DNA of 36,592 bases from NCBI GenBank assembly GCA_003021285.1, contig PXQO01000049.1:25937-62528 (forward strand), given 5' to 3'. The DNA comes from Halobacteriales archaeon QH_2_65_14. GTDB taxonomy: Archaea; Halobacteriota; Halobacteria; Halobacteriales; Haloarculaceae. The translations under genes were made by a program, and so were the position numbers. The notes under the pieces were generated by a model. The model was not told where the DNA came from. It saw only the letters and a list, made by a program, of their open reading frames with translations, and ran no database searches. This document shows positions 27,738-36,592 of this stretch, piece by piece (the stretch's first letter is position 1; every line of letters begins with the position of its first letter).

Positions 27738-29228
27738 ATGACGCTTCGAGTGACGAACTCGCTCACCGGCGAACGCGAGGTGTTCGAACCCCAGGATTCG
27801 GATTCGGTTTTGCTCTACTACTGTGGGTTGACGACCTCGGACCCGGCGCATCTCGGGCACGCCCGCGGGTGGGTTCACGTCGACGTGATGCACCGCTGGC
27901 TCGAATGGCTGGGCTACGACGTCCGCCACGTCGAGAACTTCACCAACGTGAACGAGAAAATCGTCGCGCGCGTCGGTGAGGACGGCGACTCGGAACGCGA
28001 GGTCGCGCGGTCGTACATCCGCGACATCATCCGCGACATGCGCTCGCTCAACCTCCTCCGTGCCGAGGTCTACCCCCGCGTCTCCGAACACGTCCCGGAG
28101 ATCGTCGACCTCGTCGAGACGCTCGTCGACCGCGGCTACGCCTACGAATCCAGCGGCTCCGTGTACTTCGACGTCACCTCATTCGATGAGTACGGCCGCC
28201 TCTCGAACCAGGACGTCGAGGAGATGGAAGCACAGGGGACGACCGAGGAGCAAGCCGAGAAGCGCAACCCGGCCGACTTCGCGCTCTGGAAGGGCGGCGG
28301 CGTCACCCCCGAAGAGATCGGCGAACACCAGCACGACGGGGCCGCTCCCCCGGATGAGGCGGTCGAGACCGCGCTGACGTGGGACTCGCCCTGGGGGGAG
28401 GGCCGTCCGGGCTGGCACATCGAGTGCTCGGCGATGAGCATGACCCACCTCGACGACACCATCGACGTCCACGTCGGCGGGCAGGACCTCGTCTTTCCCC
28501 ACCACGAGAACGAGATTGCCCAGAGCGAGGCGGCGACGGGCGAGACGTTCGCCCGCTACTGGCTGCACGTCCGCCTGCTGGACGCCGCCGACGAGGAAAA
28601 GATGTCCTCGTCGCTGGGCAACTTCGAGACGGTCGCGGAGGCGGTCGAGCGGTACGGCTCCGACGTCGTCCGGACGTTCCTGCTGTCGACGGCCTACCAC
28701 AATCCGGCGACCTACAGCCGGGAGACGGTCCAGGAGGCCCAGGAACGCTGGGACCGACTGGAGCGGGGATACGAGCGCGCCGTCGAGGCCGCCGACAGCG
28801 TCGACGCCCGGACGAAAGTCGAGGATTCCGACCTGCGCAGGACCGTCGAGACCGCAAGACGGGAGTTCGAGGATGCGATGAACGACGACTTCAACACCCG
28901 GGCGGCGATGAGCGTGCTGCTGGAACTGGTGTCGGCGGTCCACGCCCACGTCGACGGCCACGAGGAGTTCGACTACCGCGGCCTCCGGCAGGCCGTCGAG
29001 ACGTTCGAGGAGTTCGGCGGCGGCGTGCTCGGACTCGGATTCGGGACCGGCGGGGCGGACGGCGAGGTCACGGTTGCCCGGGAACTGGTCGACCTCGTGC
29101 TCGGAGTCCGCGAGCAGGAGCGCGAGGCCGGCAACTACGACCGCGCCGACGCCCTCCGCGACGACCTCGAAGCGCTCGGCGTCGAGGTCCAGGACACCGG
29201 CGACGGCGTCGAGTACCGGTTCACCTGA
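27738..29228 (+). CDS. cysS: Cysteinyl-tRNA synthetase
   Basis: Intact 496-aa ORF; HLGHARGWVHVDV (HIGH-like), GWHIECSAMS, KMSSSLGNF. Confidence 0.96.
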   Translation: MTLRVTNSLTGEREVFEPQDSDSVLLYYCGLTTSDPAHLGHARGWVHVDVMHRWLEWLGYDVRHVENFTNVNEKIVARVGEDGDSEREVARSYIRDIIRDMRSLNLLRAEVYPRVSEHVPEIVDLVETLVDRGYAYESSGSVYFDVTSFDEYGRLSNQDVEEMEAQGTTEEQAEKRNPADFALWKGGGVTPEEIGEHQHDGAAPPDEAVETALTWDSPWGEGRPGWHIECSAMSMTHLDDTIDVHVGGQDLVFPHHENEIAQSEAATGETFARYWLHVRLLDAADEEKMSSSLGNFETVAEAVERYGSDVVRTFLLSTAYHNPATYSRETVQEAQERWDRLERGYERAVEAADSVDARTKVEDSDLRRTVETARREFEDAMNDDFNTRAAMSVLLELVSAVHAHVDGHEEFDYRGLRQAVETFEEFGGGVLGLGFGTGGADGEVTVARELVDLVLGVREQEREAGNYDRADALRDDLEALGVEVQDTGDGVEYRFT

Positions 29229-29618
29229 ACGGCGTCGCGGGGGTCACCGGGAGCCGCCGCTGGTCGGCCCCATCCCCCCCGGCCGGGCGCGCGACTCCCT
29301 GCCCAGGCTTCCCGGAGCGACGGCCAGCAGACCGAACGTCACCCCCGAACGCCGACGTAGAGAAGACAATCGTCGACCGCGGTGACGGGACGGCGAGCGC
29401 GACGTGCCCGGACTGGGGACCACCTTCGAGTTCCCGTATCTCCCCCTGTACGTGCTGGTGGGGGCACCCTCGGCGGGGAATCCAGTAAATCCGGAACCTG
29501 GGGCACCCGCGGCTCGGGCACCTGCTGGCGGTGAACCGGTAGTTGTCACCGCGAAGGGCGCGAACGCCGACGCGGACACGCGAGAAGAGACCGACGGCCT
29601 CACCGGCTCGACGGGCGG

Positions 29619-29792
29619 CTAGCTCGACTGGATTTCCTTGAACTGGTCGAGGAGCTCCTCGGTGGAATCGCCACTCTCGTACTCGACGCTTCCCCGGTAC
29701 TCCGTCCGCTCGTCGTCGAAACTGGCGTCCACTTCACTGTTCTTGCGCTCGCGGCGCTCGTGCTCCTCTTCGTCGTATGCTCCCATCGACAT
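29619..29792 (-). CDS. DUF5786-like small acidic protein
   Basis: MSMGAYDEEEHERRERKNSEVDASFDDERTEYRGSVEYESGDSTEELLDQFKEIQSS. Confidence 0.8.
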   Translation of the reverse strand: MSMGAYDEEEHERRERKNSEVDASFDDERTEYRGSVEYESGDSTEELLDQFKEIQSS

Positions 29793-31305
29793 TGTGTGAC
29801 ACACTCAAGCTTGGATGTTCGTTATTATCAAAGTAACGGTTGTCACAATTGACTGGACGAGCGTTCAATCGACACGCTGTCGGGCAGAAATCGCGGCTCA
29901 TTCCCACGTAGGAACTGTCGCAGGGTCGTCGCACCCGGCCGGGCACGTGTACGGTCACACACCAGTAGCCGAGCACGTGCGGGTTATCCCAGTTTCCCAC
30001 GTCGCTATCGGGGCCGCGCTGTTTTTCCTCGTGTGACTCGCCCGCGGGGTTGCCGGCGTAGCCGACCTCAAGTACCGGGACGGTGAAGCCGTCGTAGATT
30101 GCGCCGCCCAGCGCGGCGCTCGGGATGACGATGGTGTTGCGGACCAGGTAGTAGGACCCGGAGACGCGCCCGCCGGCCTGTTGCTCGGCGGGGCCGACGA
30201 TGAGTGCCTTGTGTGCCGGGAGTCCGGCGAACCGGAGCCCCGAGTAGGCAAACAGCGCGACCAGCACGACGGCGTTGGCGGGCGCGCTGATGAGCAGGAT
30301 GGGAAAGATGGCGTACACCGAAAAGCCCAGCGCGACGACCGGCTTCAACCCGACGCGTTCGGCGAGTTTCGCGGCGACCGGCATCGAGACGAGCGCGATG
30401 GCCATCTCGATAGCGAGCAGGACGCCGAAGAACACGTCGGGGTCCAGCGTGACTGCGCCGAGGTCCAGCCCAACCTGGAGAAACTCCGTGACGACGATGA
30501 TGAAAAACACGTAGACCATGCCGTTGGCGAACCGGACGAGCGTGTCCGCGACCAGCAGCGGCCGGAGTTCCGGCGGCAGCGCCCGGAGGTCCTCGAGGAC
30601 CTCTCTGATGCCCTCGAACTCCTTGCCGATGGCCGTGTCCTCGGCCTCGTAGAGGTAGTGCTGTGCGACGGTCGCGGCGACGGCGAAGACGATGGCGACG
30701 GCGAGGATGACCTGGAAGCCGACCTGAAAGTCGGCGAAGACGTAGAGTACGCCGGCCGCGAGCAGCGGGCCGATGAGGAACGCCGTCCGGCGGAACACCT
30801 CGGTGCTGGCGAACCCGCGGGCGAGTTTCGACGGCGGCACTGCCTGCTTGACGATGGCGAACGTCGCACCGAGGCCGAACGACTTCCAGGCCTGCGCCAG
30901 AAAGAGGCCGACGAAAATCCAGAACCACGGCTCGATAGTCACGCCGGCGACGGCGACCGTGCCGAACGCGGGCGCGACCAGCCAGAACAGGAAGCCGAGA
31001 CTCGAAATCAACCCGAAGAGGGTGAGCGCGTACCGCGACCCGATGCGGTCGGAGATGGCACCGCCGGGGTACGGGTAGGCGGCGCTGATGACGTTCCCGA
31101 CGGTGCCGAACATCCCGATGGCCAGTCCGCCGGCCCCGAGGACGGACATGTACCGCGGGACGTACCGGCTGGTCATCTGGAAGCCGAGGCTGAACGCGAA
31201 CATCGCAACCGAGAGGACGAGCACGTCCCGCCGGAACGAGAAGAACTGCCTGAACGGGTCCAGGACATCGGGAACCTCCTCGTCGGTCGTCTCCTGTGCT
31301 GTCAT
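29734..31305 (-). CDS. MFS transporter; C-terminal ~100 residues after VGYAGNPAGE look unnatural
   Basis: Multi-TM ORF starting MTAQETTDEEVPDVLDPFRQFFSFRRDVLVLSVAMFAFSLGFQM; the tail SHEEKQRGPDSDV... is hydrophilic and overlaps the DUF5786 gene in another frame. Confidence 0.75.
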   Translation of the reverse strand: MTAQETTDEEVPDVLDPFRQFFSFRRDVLVLSVAMFAFSLGFQMTSRYVPRYMSVLGAGGLAIGMFGTVGNVISAAYPYPGGAISDRIGSRYALTLFGLISSLGFLFWLVAPAFGTVAVAGVTIEPWFWIFVGLFLAQAWKSFGLGATFAIVKQAVPPSKLARGFASTEVFRRTAFLIGPLLAAGVLYVFADFQVGFQVILAVAIVFAVAATVAQHYLYEAEDTAIGKEFEGIREVLEDLRALPPELRPLLVADTLVRFANGMVYVFFIIVVTEFLQVGLDLGAVTLDPDVFFGVLLAIEMAIALVSMPVAAKLAERVGLKPVVALGFSVYAIFPILLISAPANAVVLVALFAYSGLRFAGLPAHKALIVGPAEQQAGGRVSGSYYLVRNTIVIPSAALGGAIYDGFTVPVLEVGYAGNPAGESHEEKQRGPDSDVGNWDNPHVLGYWCVTVHVPGRVRRPCDSSYVGMSRDFCPTACRLNARPVNCDNRYFDNNEHPSLSVSHNVDGSIRRRGARAPRAQEQ

Positions 31306-31510
31306 TGGTTGGACCTTACTGGACCCGCGAAGTAGTTGTGCGAAACGTTGGCTGATGGATTCAAATAGCTTTTGTCGGCGTGGCGTCCACCGGTCGAGGC
31401 AAGGTTACCGTGGGTCAGTTCGTCGAGTCAACCGGTCGAGCGTCGGGGAGCCGTCCAGCAGGCCGACACGTTCGGGAACACTTTTGCCACCGCCCGTTCA
31501 CGTGGCGGAT

Positions 31511-31951
31511 ATGTCCATCAACCAGACGCAATGGAGCCGGAACGCCCTGGCGCGGGCCGGGCTGTTCGTCGTCGCGTCGACAGTCGCGCTGACGGCGAGT
31601 TTCCTCGGCGTCGTGGGCCTGCTCGCCGGGGAGGTTTCGGGGCTCAGCGACAGGCTTCCCTTCTACGTGCTCGTGATGGCGCTGTCGTTCGTCGCCGCGA
31701 TCATCACCTTCGAGGAGGAGTACCGCGACGCGGTCCGGAGCCTCCAGCTATCGGTTTCGCTGGCCGCCGCGACGTTCCTCCTGGCCACCTTCGGCGGCGA
31801 GGGCGTCGCCTTTCTCTACCAGAACCACGAGGAGGTCGTCGCCTCGCAACTGCTCTTTTACATCCTCGCGGCCGGCCTCATCGGCACCGGTATCGGCTAC
31901 TGGACGCTCCATCACTGGTCGGAACTCAAGTGGAACGGCCCGCAGCTCTAG
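31511..31951 (+). CDS. Haloarchaeal multi-TM membrane protein
   Basis: 146-aa ORF MSINQTQWSRNALARAGLFVVASTVALTASFLG... Confidence 0.8.
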   Translation: MSINQTQWSRNALARAGLFVVASTVALTASFLGVVGLLAGEVSGLSDRLPFYVLVMALSFVAAIITFEEEYRDAVRSLQLSVSLAAATFLLATFGGEGVAFLYQNHEEVVASQLLFYILAAGLIGTGIGYWTLHHWSELKWNGPQL

Positions 31952-31982
31952 CGGTTCTCGGGTCGCGGCCCCACGTCGTGGC

Positions 31983-33023
31983 TCACTCCACACGGGCGTC
32001 GACGACGACGTGGACAACGCCCTCGCTGTATCCCTTGATTTCGCGAGTGTCGCGGACCTCGACAGTCCGCCCCTGGTCGTCGGCGGCCGCCTGCAACCGC
32101 GCTATCGGCCGGTCCGGGGCCAGTTGCTCGGGCGTCGCCTCGTGTATGTGGACGGCTCCGCCGGTATCGAGCGCGGCGAGTGCGCTGTCGAGGTACTCGT
32201 GGGCGTCGTAGTAGCCCATCACGACGCGGTCGAAGGCGAAGGGGTCGCCGCCCGCGTCGGCCACCTCGACGCCGTTCGCGACGACGTCGCGACAGTCCGC
32301 CCGGTAGGTTTCGACGCGCTCTCGCACGTCGTTGCGGACGACGTTCTCGACGAGATACTGGAACGCCGCGGGGTTGCGTTCGACCGCGGTGACACGCGCA
32401 CCCCCGCGGGCCATCGGGAGCGTGAAGTAGCCGATGCCGGCAAACATGTCGAGGACGCGTTCGTCGGCCGGGACGACCTCGCCCATGCGCGCGCGTTCGG
32501 ACTTGTTTCCCGGTGAGAACATCACCGCCGCGAGGTCGAGCGCGTAGGTCGTCCCGTGCTCGCGGTGGACCGTCTCGGTGTCCCCCTCCCCGGCGATGAC
32601 CTCGACGGCCGGTTCGCGGTGCTGGCCGGCGATGCCCTCGCGGGCCAGGACGGTGTCGGCCTCGCCGTGCATCGAGAGCAGCGCCTCGCCGACCTCCGCC
32701 GGCCGCGGGCTGTCGCCGAGTTCCACGAGCACGACGCTCCCGATGACCGCCCAGGACCCGGGTGCGCGGGCGAGTTCGTCGTCGCTCCAGCCCCGCTCGC
32801 GCAGGTGGTCTTCGAGCGTCCGGAGCCGCAACTCGCCGGCCTCCTGGACGACCTCCAGCACGTCGGTCTCCTCCGGCGGTTCGGTGACCGGAATCGCGAC
32901 CGCCCCGGAGCCACACTCGTAGACGCTCCGGTCGTCGTCGTAGACGCCCTCCGCACGCAACGCCTCGATTGCCGTCTGTGCGCGGGGTTTCTCGACCACT
33001 GCTGACAGGGGCTGTTCGGTCAT
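31983..33023 (-). CDS. taw2: Trm5/Tyw2-family SAM-dependent enzyme, probably Taw2-like
   Basis: MFSPGNKSERARM; VLDMFAGIGYFTLPMARGGARVTAVERNP; RVVMGYYDAHEYLDSALAALDTGGAVHIHE (Tyw2-like MGY rather than the Trm5 NLP motif). Confidence 0.8.
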   Translation of the reverse strand: MTEQPLSAVVEKPRAQTAIEALRAEGVYDDDRSVYECGSGAVAIPVTEPPEETDVLEVVQEAGELRLRTLEDHLRERGWSDDELARAPGSWAVIGSVVLVELGDSPRPAEVGEALLSMHGEADTVLAREGIAGQHREPAVEVIAGEGDTETVHREHGTTYALDLAAVMFSPGNKSERARMGEVVPADERVLDMFAGIGYFTLPMARGGARVTAVERNPAAFQYLVENVVRNDVRERVETYRADCRDVVANGVEVADAGGDPFAFDRVVMGYYDAHEYLDSALAALDTGGAVHIHEATPEQLAPDRPIARLQAAADDQGRTVEVRDTREIKGYSEGVVHVVVDARVE

Positions 33024-33135
33024 TCCGATAGCGTGAGTCCGTGTTGCGTCCGGTTATATCTCTCGTTTCTCCGGGCCGGCGCGACGGTGGGTTACGCCCG
33101 CTTGGCTCCGGTCACGACGACCGGACGGTCGGTGT

Positions 33136-33195
33136 TCAGATGGAGTCGGCGTCGAACTCGTCGGCGCGGTCCAGGATGGCGTCGACCGTGCCGGC
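33136..33195 (-). pseudogene. Orphan C-terminal gene fragment (AGTVDAILDRADEFDADSI*)
   Basis: Short natural-looking acidic reading frame ending at TGA, not continuing into a plausible upstream ORF. Confidence 0.25.
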
Positions 33196-33243
33196 GACTC
33201 AAATAAAGACAGTGCACACTGCGAATCGGGGGAGAAAACGGGG

Positions 33244-34230
33244 CTACGTGTCGGTTCCGACGAGCGGGAACTCCGTGCCGACGTCGTGTTCGTCGGCGTC
33301 CTCGTAGACGACGTGGGCGGCGGCGACGTCCTGGATGGCGAGGCCGGTCGAGTCGAAGACGGTCACGCCGTCCTCGGGGGTCCGGCCCGCGACGGCACCC
33401 GTGACGACCTCGCCGAGTTCGCCATGGAGGTCGTCGTCACCCAGCAGTCCCTCGCTCCAGGGAACGTTGATTTCGCCCGAGTGGGTACACTGCTCGTAGT
33501 CGTCGATGACGAGCTTTGCTTCCTGGAGGATTTCGTCGGCGATCTCGTGTTTGCCCGCCGCGTCGGCCCCGATGGCGTTGACGTGGGTCCGCTCGCCGAC
33601 CGAGTGGACGATGGGGTCACGGACCGGCGTGGTCGTCGAGACGACGTCGCACGCGGCGGCCTCCTCGATGGAGCCTTCGCGGACGTCGAACTCGTCGCCG
33701 TACGCGGCGATGAACTCCTCGCGGGCCTCCTCGTCGGGGTCGCTGATGACGACCGTCTGGATGTCCCGCACCTGTGCGATGGCCTCTAGCTGGTAGTGCG
33801 ACTGGACGCCGGCCCCGACGAGTCCCAGCGAGGTGGCGTCCTCGCGGGCGAGATAGCGCGTCGCGACGGCCGCCGCCGCGCCGGTCCGCAGGCGCGTCAG
33901 CCCCGTCCCGTCCATCAGCGCGAGCGGGAAGCCGGTCGTCGGGTCAGAGTAGATGATCGTCCCCATGACCGTCGGGAGGTCGGCCTCGTCGGGGTTGTCA
34001 GGGTGGACGTTCACCCACTTGATGCCCGCCGCGTCCCAGTCCTCGGCGTCGATGTACGCCGGCATCGACCGGAAGTCACCGTTGTACTGTGGCAGGTCGA
34101 TGTACGATTTCGCCGGCATCTTCGTGTCGCCGCGCGCGTAGGCCCCGAACGCACCCTCCACGGCGTCGATCACCTCGACGATGTTCGTGCTCTCGGTTAC
34201 GTCCTCCGAGTCCAGAATCAACGTCTCCAT
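33244..34230 (-). CDS. Ornithine cyclodeaminase / alanine dehydrogenase family protein
   Basis: KWVNVHPDNP, TGAAAAVATRYLAREDATSLGLVGAGVQSHYQL Rossmann motif. Confidence 0.92.
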   Translation of the reverse strand: METLILDSEDVTESTNIVEVIDAVEGAFGAYARGDTKMPAKSYIDLPQYNGDFRSMPAYIDAEDWDAAGIKWVNVHPDNPDEADLPTVMGTIIYSDPTTGFPLALMDGTGLTRLRTGAAAAVATRYLAREDATSLGLVGAGVQSHYQLEAIAQVRDIQTVVISDPDEEAREEFIAAYGDEFDVREGSIEEAAACDVVSTTTPVRDPIVHSVGERTHVNAIGADAAGKHEIADEILQEAKLVIDDYEQCTHSGEINVPWSEGLLGDDDLHGELGEVVTGAVAGRTPEDGVTVFDSTGLAIQDVAAAHVVYEDADEHDVGTEFPLVGTDT

Positions 34231-34286
34231 ACTCGGTGTGTCCAGGGGGAACCCACTTAGCAGTTGATGAATCCGGCCCGCGACGC

Positions 34287-35294
34287 CTAGACTGCCCGCT
34301 CGACCGCCGCGACGGCCTCGTCGACGTCCGCGTCGTCGACGTCCCAGTGGGTACAGAAGCGGACGACGTGGTCGTCGAACGGAACGCCGAGCACGCCCTC
34401 CTGTTTACACGCTTCGAGGAACCGTTCTGCTGGCTCGTCGGTCTCGACGAGAACGATGTTCGTTTCCGGCGACTGGACTGTCAGGCCGTCGATGCGGGCG
34501 ATGCCCTCGGCAAGCCGCTCGGCACGGCGATGGTCTTCGGTGAGTCGGTCGCGGTTTGCCAGCGCGTGCAACCCCGGGGCGGCGATGATGCCGGCCTGGC
34601 GCATCCCGCCGCCCAGTAGCTTCCGGTTGCGGTGGGCGCGCTCGATGAACTCCTCGGACCCGGCGAGCATCGACCCGACGGGCGCACCCAGCCCCTTCGA
34701 GAGACAGAACACGACCGAGTCGACGGGTTCGACGAACTCCGCTGGCGGCCGGTCGAGCGCCGCGGCCGCATTGAACAGCCGCGCGCCGTCGAGGTGGACC
34801 GGGACGTCGTGCTCGTGTGCCGCCTCCGCGGCCGCGGCGATATCCTCGGGGCTGATCGCCGTCCCGCCCTTGCTGTTGTGGGTGTTCTCAAGTGTGAGCA
34901 GGCCCGTGCCGGCCTCGTGGCCGCTCTCGGCGACGTACCCGTCGTGGACCTGTTCTGGCGTGATGACGCCGCGGTCGTCGCCCAGGATGGTCCGGGGCTG
35001 GACCTCCGAGTGCTGGACGAGCCCCCCGAGTTCCCACCGGTAGACGTGGCTCTCGCGTTCGCAGAGCACCTCCTGGCCGCGCTCGGTGTGGGTGCGGGCG
35101 GCGACCTGGTTGCCCATCGTCCCCGAGGGGACGAACAGGCTGTCCTCGGTGCCGAGTACCCCGGCCGCCCGCGCTTCGAGGTCGTTGACTGTCGGGTCCT
35201 CGCCGTAGACGTCGTCGCCCACGTCGGCGTCGCGGGCCGCGTCGCGCATCTCGTCGCTCGGGAGCGTCACGGTGTCGCTGCGCAGGTCTATCAT
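34287..35294 (-). CDS. Threonine aldolase family PLP enzyme
   Basis: MIDLRSDTVTLPSDEMRDA; HLDGARLFNAA; CLSKGLGAPVGSMLAG PLP-lysine motif. Confidence 0.93.
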   Translation of the reverse strand: MIDLRSDTVTLPSDEMRDAARDADVGDDVYGEDPTVNDLEARAAGVLGTEDSLFVPSGTMGNQVAARTHTERGQEVLCERESHVYRWELGGLVQHSEVQPRTILGDDRGVITPEQVHDGYVAESGHEAGTGLLTLENTHNSKGGTAISPEDIAAAAEAAHEHDVPVHLDGARLFNAAAALDRPPAEFVEPVDSVVFCLSKGLGAPVGSMLAGSEEFIERAHRNRKLLGGGMRQAGIIAAPGLHALANRDRLTEDHRRAERLAEGIARIDGLTVQSPETNIVLVETDEPAERFLEACKQEGVLGVPFDDHVVRFCTHWDVDDADVDEAVAAVERAV

Positions 35295-35380
35295 ACCATC
35301 ACGTACGTCTCCCACCCCAAAACTCCACCTCTCTTCGGACGACGTGAGTGGTCCGCTCGTCGTGCGCCTGTCGTCACGAC

Positions 35381-35562
35381 ATAGTGTTCGGATAAGCAAT
35401 ACTGGAGTTGTAAACAGCATGAAAGGGGCGAAGCGCTCGCCGGCTCCGACTCACTGCGCTCCTCGTTGCACTGCGGTGCTTGCTTCGTCTCGCTCGGCGA
35501 GCGCTTCGCCCCTTTCATGCTGGTCGCAGTTCTCTTTGAGAATCTCTTATCTGAACAGTTCC
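35381..35562 (-). mobile_element. Palindromic non-coding repeat element, copy B (inverted relative to copy A)
   Basis: Reverse complement reads GGAACTGTTCAGATAAGAGATTCTCAAAGAGAACTGCGACCAGCATGAAAGGGGCGAAGCGCTCGCCG...CGGCGAGCGCTTCGCCCCTTTCATGCTG...TTGCTTATCCGAACAC; shares ends and a 31-nt core with copy A. Confidence 0.7.
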
Positions 35563-35579
35563 ATTCGAGGGTGACGGCG

Positions 35580-35672
35580 TTACGGGCGGCCGAGTTTGAG
35601 CGCCTGCTGGAGCGTGTGCCCGAGATAGCCGACGACCGGCATGAGCGTGGACAGGGTTCCTATCATCCTCAT
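35580..35672 (-). CDS. Possible 30-aa small protein (MRMIGTLSTLMPVVGYLGHTLQQALKLGRP)
   Basis: Short ATG-to-TAA ORF between copy B and the divergent response-regulator gene; no strong promoter spacing. Confidence 0.3.
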   Translation of the reverse strand: MRMIGTLSTLMPVVGYLGHTLQQALKLGRP

Positions 35673-35789
35673 GACAAACCGAGATAAAACCTGCCGTAGC
35701 GAGAACTCTGCATACGATGGTGTGAGAGGCGGCGAATGCCGACGGGCGAGACGGCCCTTTTTTATGCCAGAGAACTGAGTATACAGAGC

Positions 35790-36592
35790 ATGGGAGAGCC
35801 GATTCGCGTTCTCCACGTTGACGACGACCCGGAACTCGCCGAGACGACAGCCAGCTTTCTCGAACGCGACGACGACAGGTTCGTCGTCGAAACCGCGACG
35901 GGTGCGAGCGAGGGGCTGGATAAACTCGCCGAAGGAGAGTTCGACTGCGTGATTTCGGACTACGAGATGCCGGCGACCGACGGGCTCGCCTTTCTCGAGA
36001 CGGTCCGGGAGACGTATCCGGAGTTGCCGTTTATCCTGTTCACCGGAAAGGGAAGCGAGGACGTCGCCAGCGAGGCCATTTCGAGCGGCGTAACGGATTA
36101 TCTCCAGAAGGAATCCACGGTCGAGCAGTACACTGTGCTGGCGAACAAGGTGAGCAACGCGGTTGATCGCTACCACGCTCGGCGTGCCGTCGAGCGGTCG
36201 GAACACCAGCTCAGACGGACGTACGAACGGATCACGGACGGCTTTTTCACGGTCGACACGGACTGGCAGTACACCTACGTCAACGAGGAGGGTGCCCACC
36301 TCGTCGATCAGTCGAAAGACGAACTGCTCGGGACGACTGTCTGGGAGGTGTTTCCCGACATCGTCGACACGCCGTTCGAGGACGCGCTCCGAACGGCGAT
36401 GGAGACCCGACAGACGACGACCGCCGAGGCGCACTATCCGGCACACGATACGTGGTACGAGGTCCGGGTGTACCCCGACGAGGAGGGCATCTCCATTTTC
36501 TTCCAGGACGTCACCGAGCGCAAGGAGCGCGAACGGACGCTGACGGCGCTACACGAGGCGACACGGGAGATCGGACGCGCGGAGCGACCGGC
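35790..36592 (+). CDS. Response regulator receiver + PAS domain protein (partial, runs off window)
   Basis: VLHVDDDPELAETTASFLE...CVISDYEMPATDGLAFLE...PFILFTGKG receiver; PAS segment ending FFQDVTERKERE; TTTTTTATG about 25-30 nt upstream fits a leaderless promoter. Confidence 0.9.
   Translation, partial: MGEPIRVLHVDDDPELAETTASFLERDDDRFVVETATGASEGLDKLAEGEFDCVISDYEMPATDGLAFLETVRETYPELPFILFTGKGSEDVASEAISSGVTDYLQKESTVEQYTVLANKVSNAVDRYHARRAVERSEHQLRRTYERITDGFFTVDTDWQYTYVNEEGAHLVDQSKDELLGTTVWEVFPDIVDTPFEDALRTAMETRQTTTAEAHYPAHDTWYEVRVYPDEEGISIFFQDVTERKERERTLTALHEATREIGRAERP

Noticed and set aside
29240-29618. Possible gene between cysS and DUF5786 (several 60-119 aa ORFs, CP..C-type spacing in one reverse frame)
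   Set aside because: No frame shows convincing domain-like composition; could be degraded coding sequence, but unsupported.
1-36592. CRISPR arrays, tRNA/rRNA genes, toxin-antitoxin or phage-defence cassettes
   Set aside because: No regularly spaced direct repeats, clover-leaf candidates, or recognizable defence/TA domains were found by reading.

Overview
High-GC haloarchaeal chromosomal window (acidic proteins, Tat signals, haloarchaea-typical families). Most of it is housekeeping or conserved haloarchaeal genes: prolyl-tRNA synthetase (interrupted), M32 carboxypeptidase, M20 peptidase (interrupted), an AglM-like/AglF-like nucleotide-sugar pair, GNAT, Zn-ribbon/HTH regulator, DUF2332 (interrupted), PAC2 protein, a secreted M14 peptidase with archaeal dockerin repeats (frameshifted), DUF3054, a PQQ-propeller protein, a degenerate RNA-ligase-like protein, 2Fe-2S ferredoxin, HisA, 2H phosphoesterase, a membrane HTH regulator, CysS, DUF5786, MFS transporter, Taw2/Trm5-like enzyme, alanine dehydrogenase-like protein, threonine aldolase and the start of a response regulator/PAS protein. 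No CRISPR array, tRNA, rRNA or complete transposase gene was seen. Two non-protein observations stand out: (1) a two-copy, inverted-orientation, ~180-200 bp palindromic non-coding element (10927-11125 and 35381-35562) whose hairpin arms differ between copies yet remain complementary, one copy flanked by an 8-bp direct repeat; (2) an unusual density of disrupted genes, often with an internal stretch apparently missing at the frame change, including the normally essential proS. The second must first be tested as an assembly or amplification artefact. I did not find a convincing multi-gene novel system.
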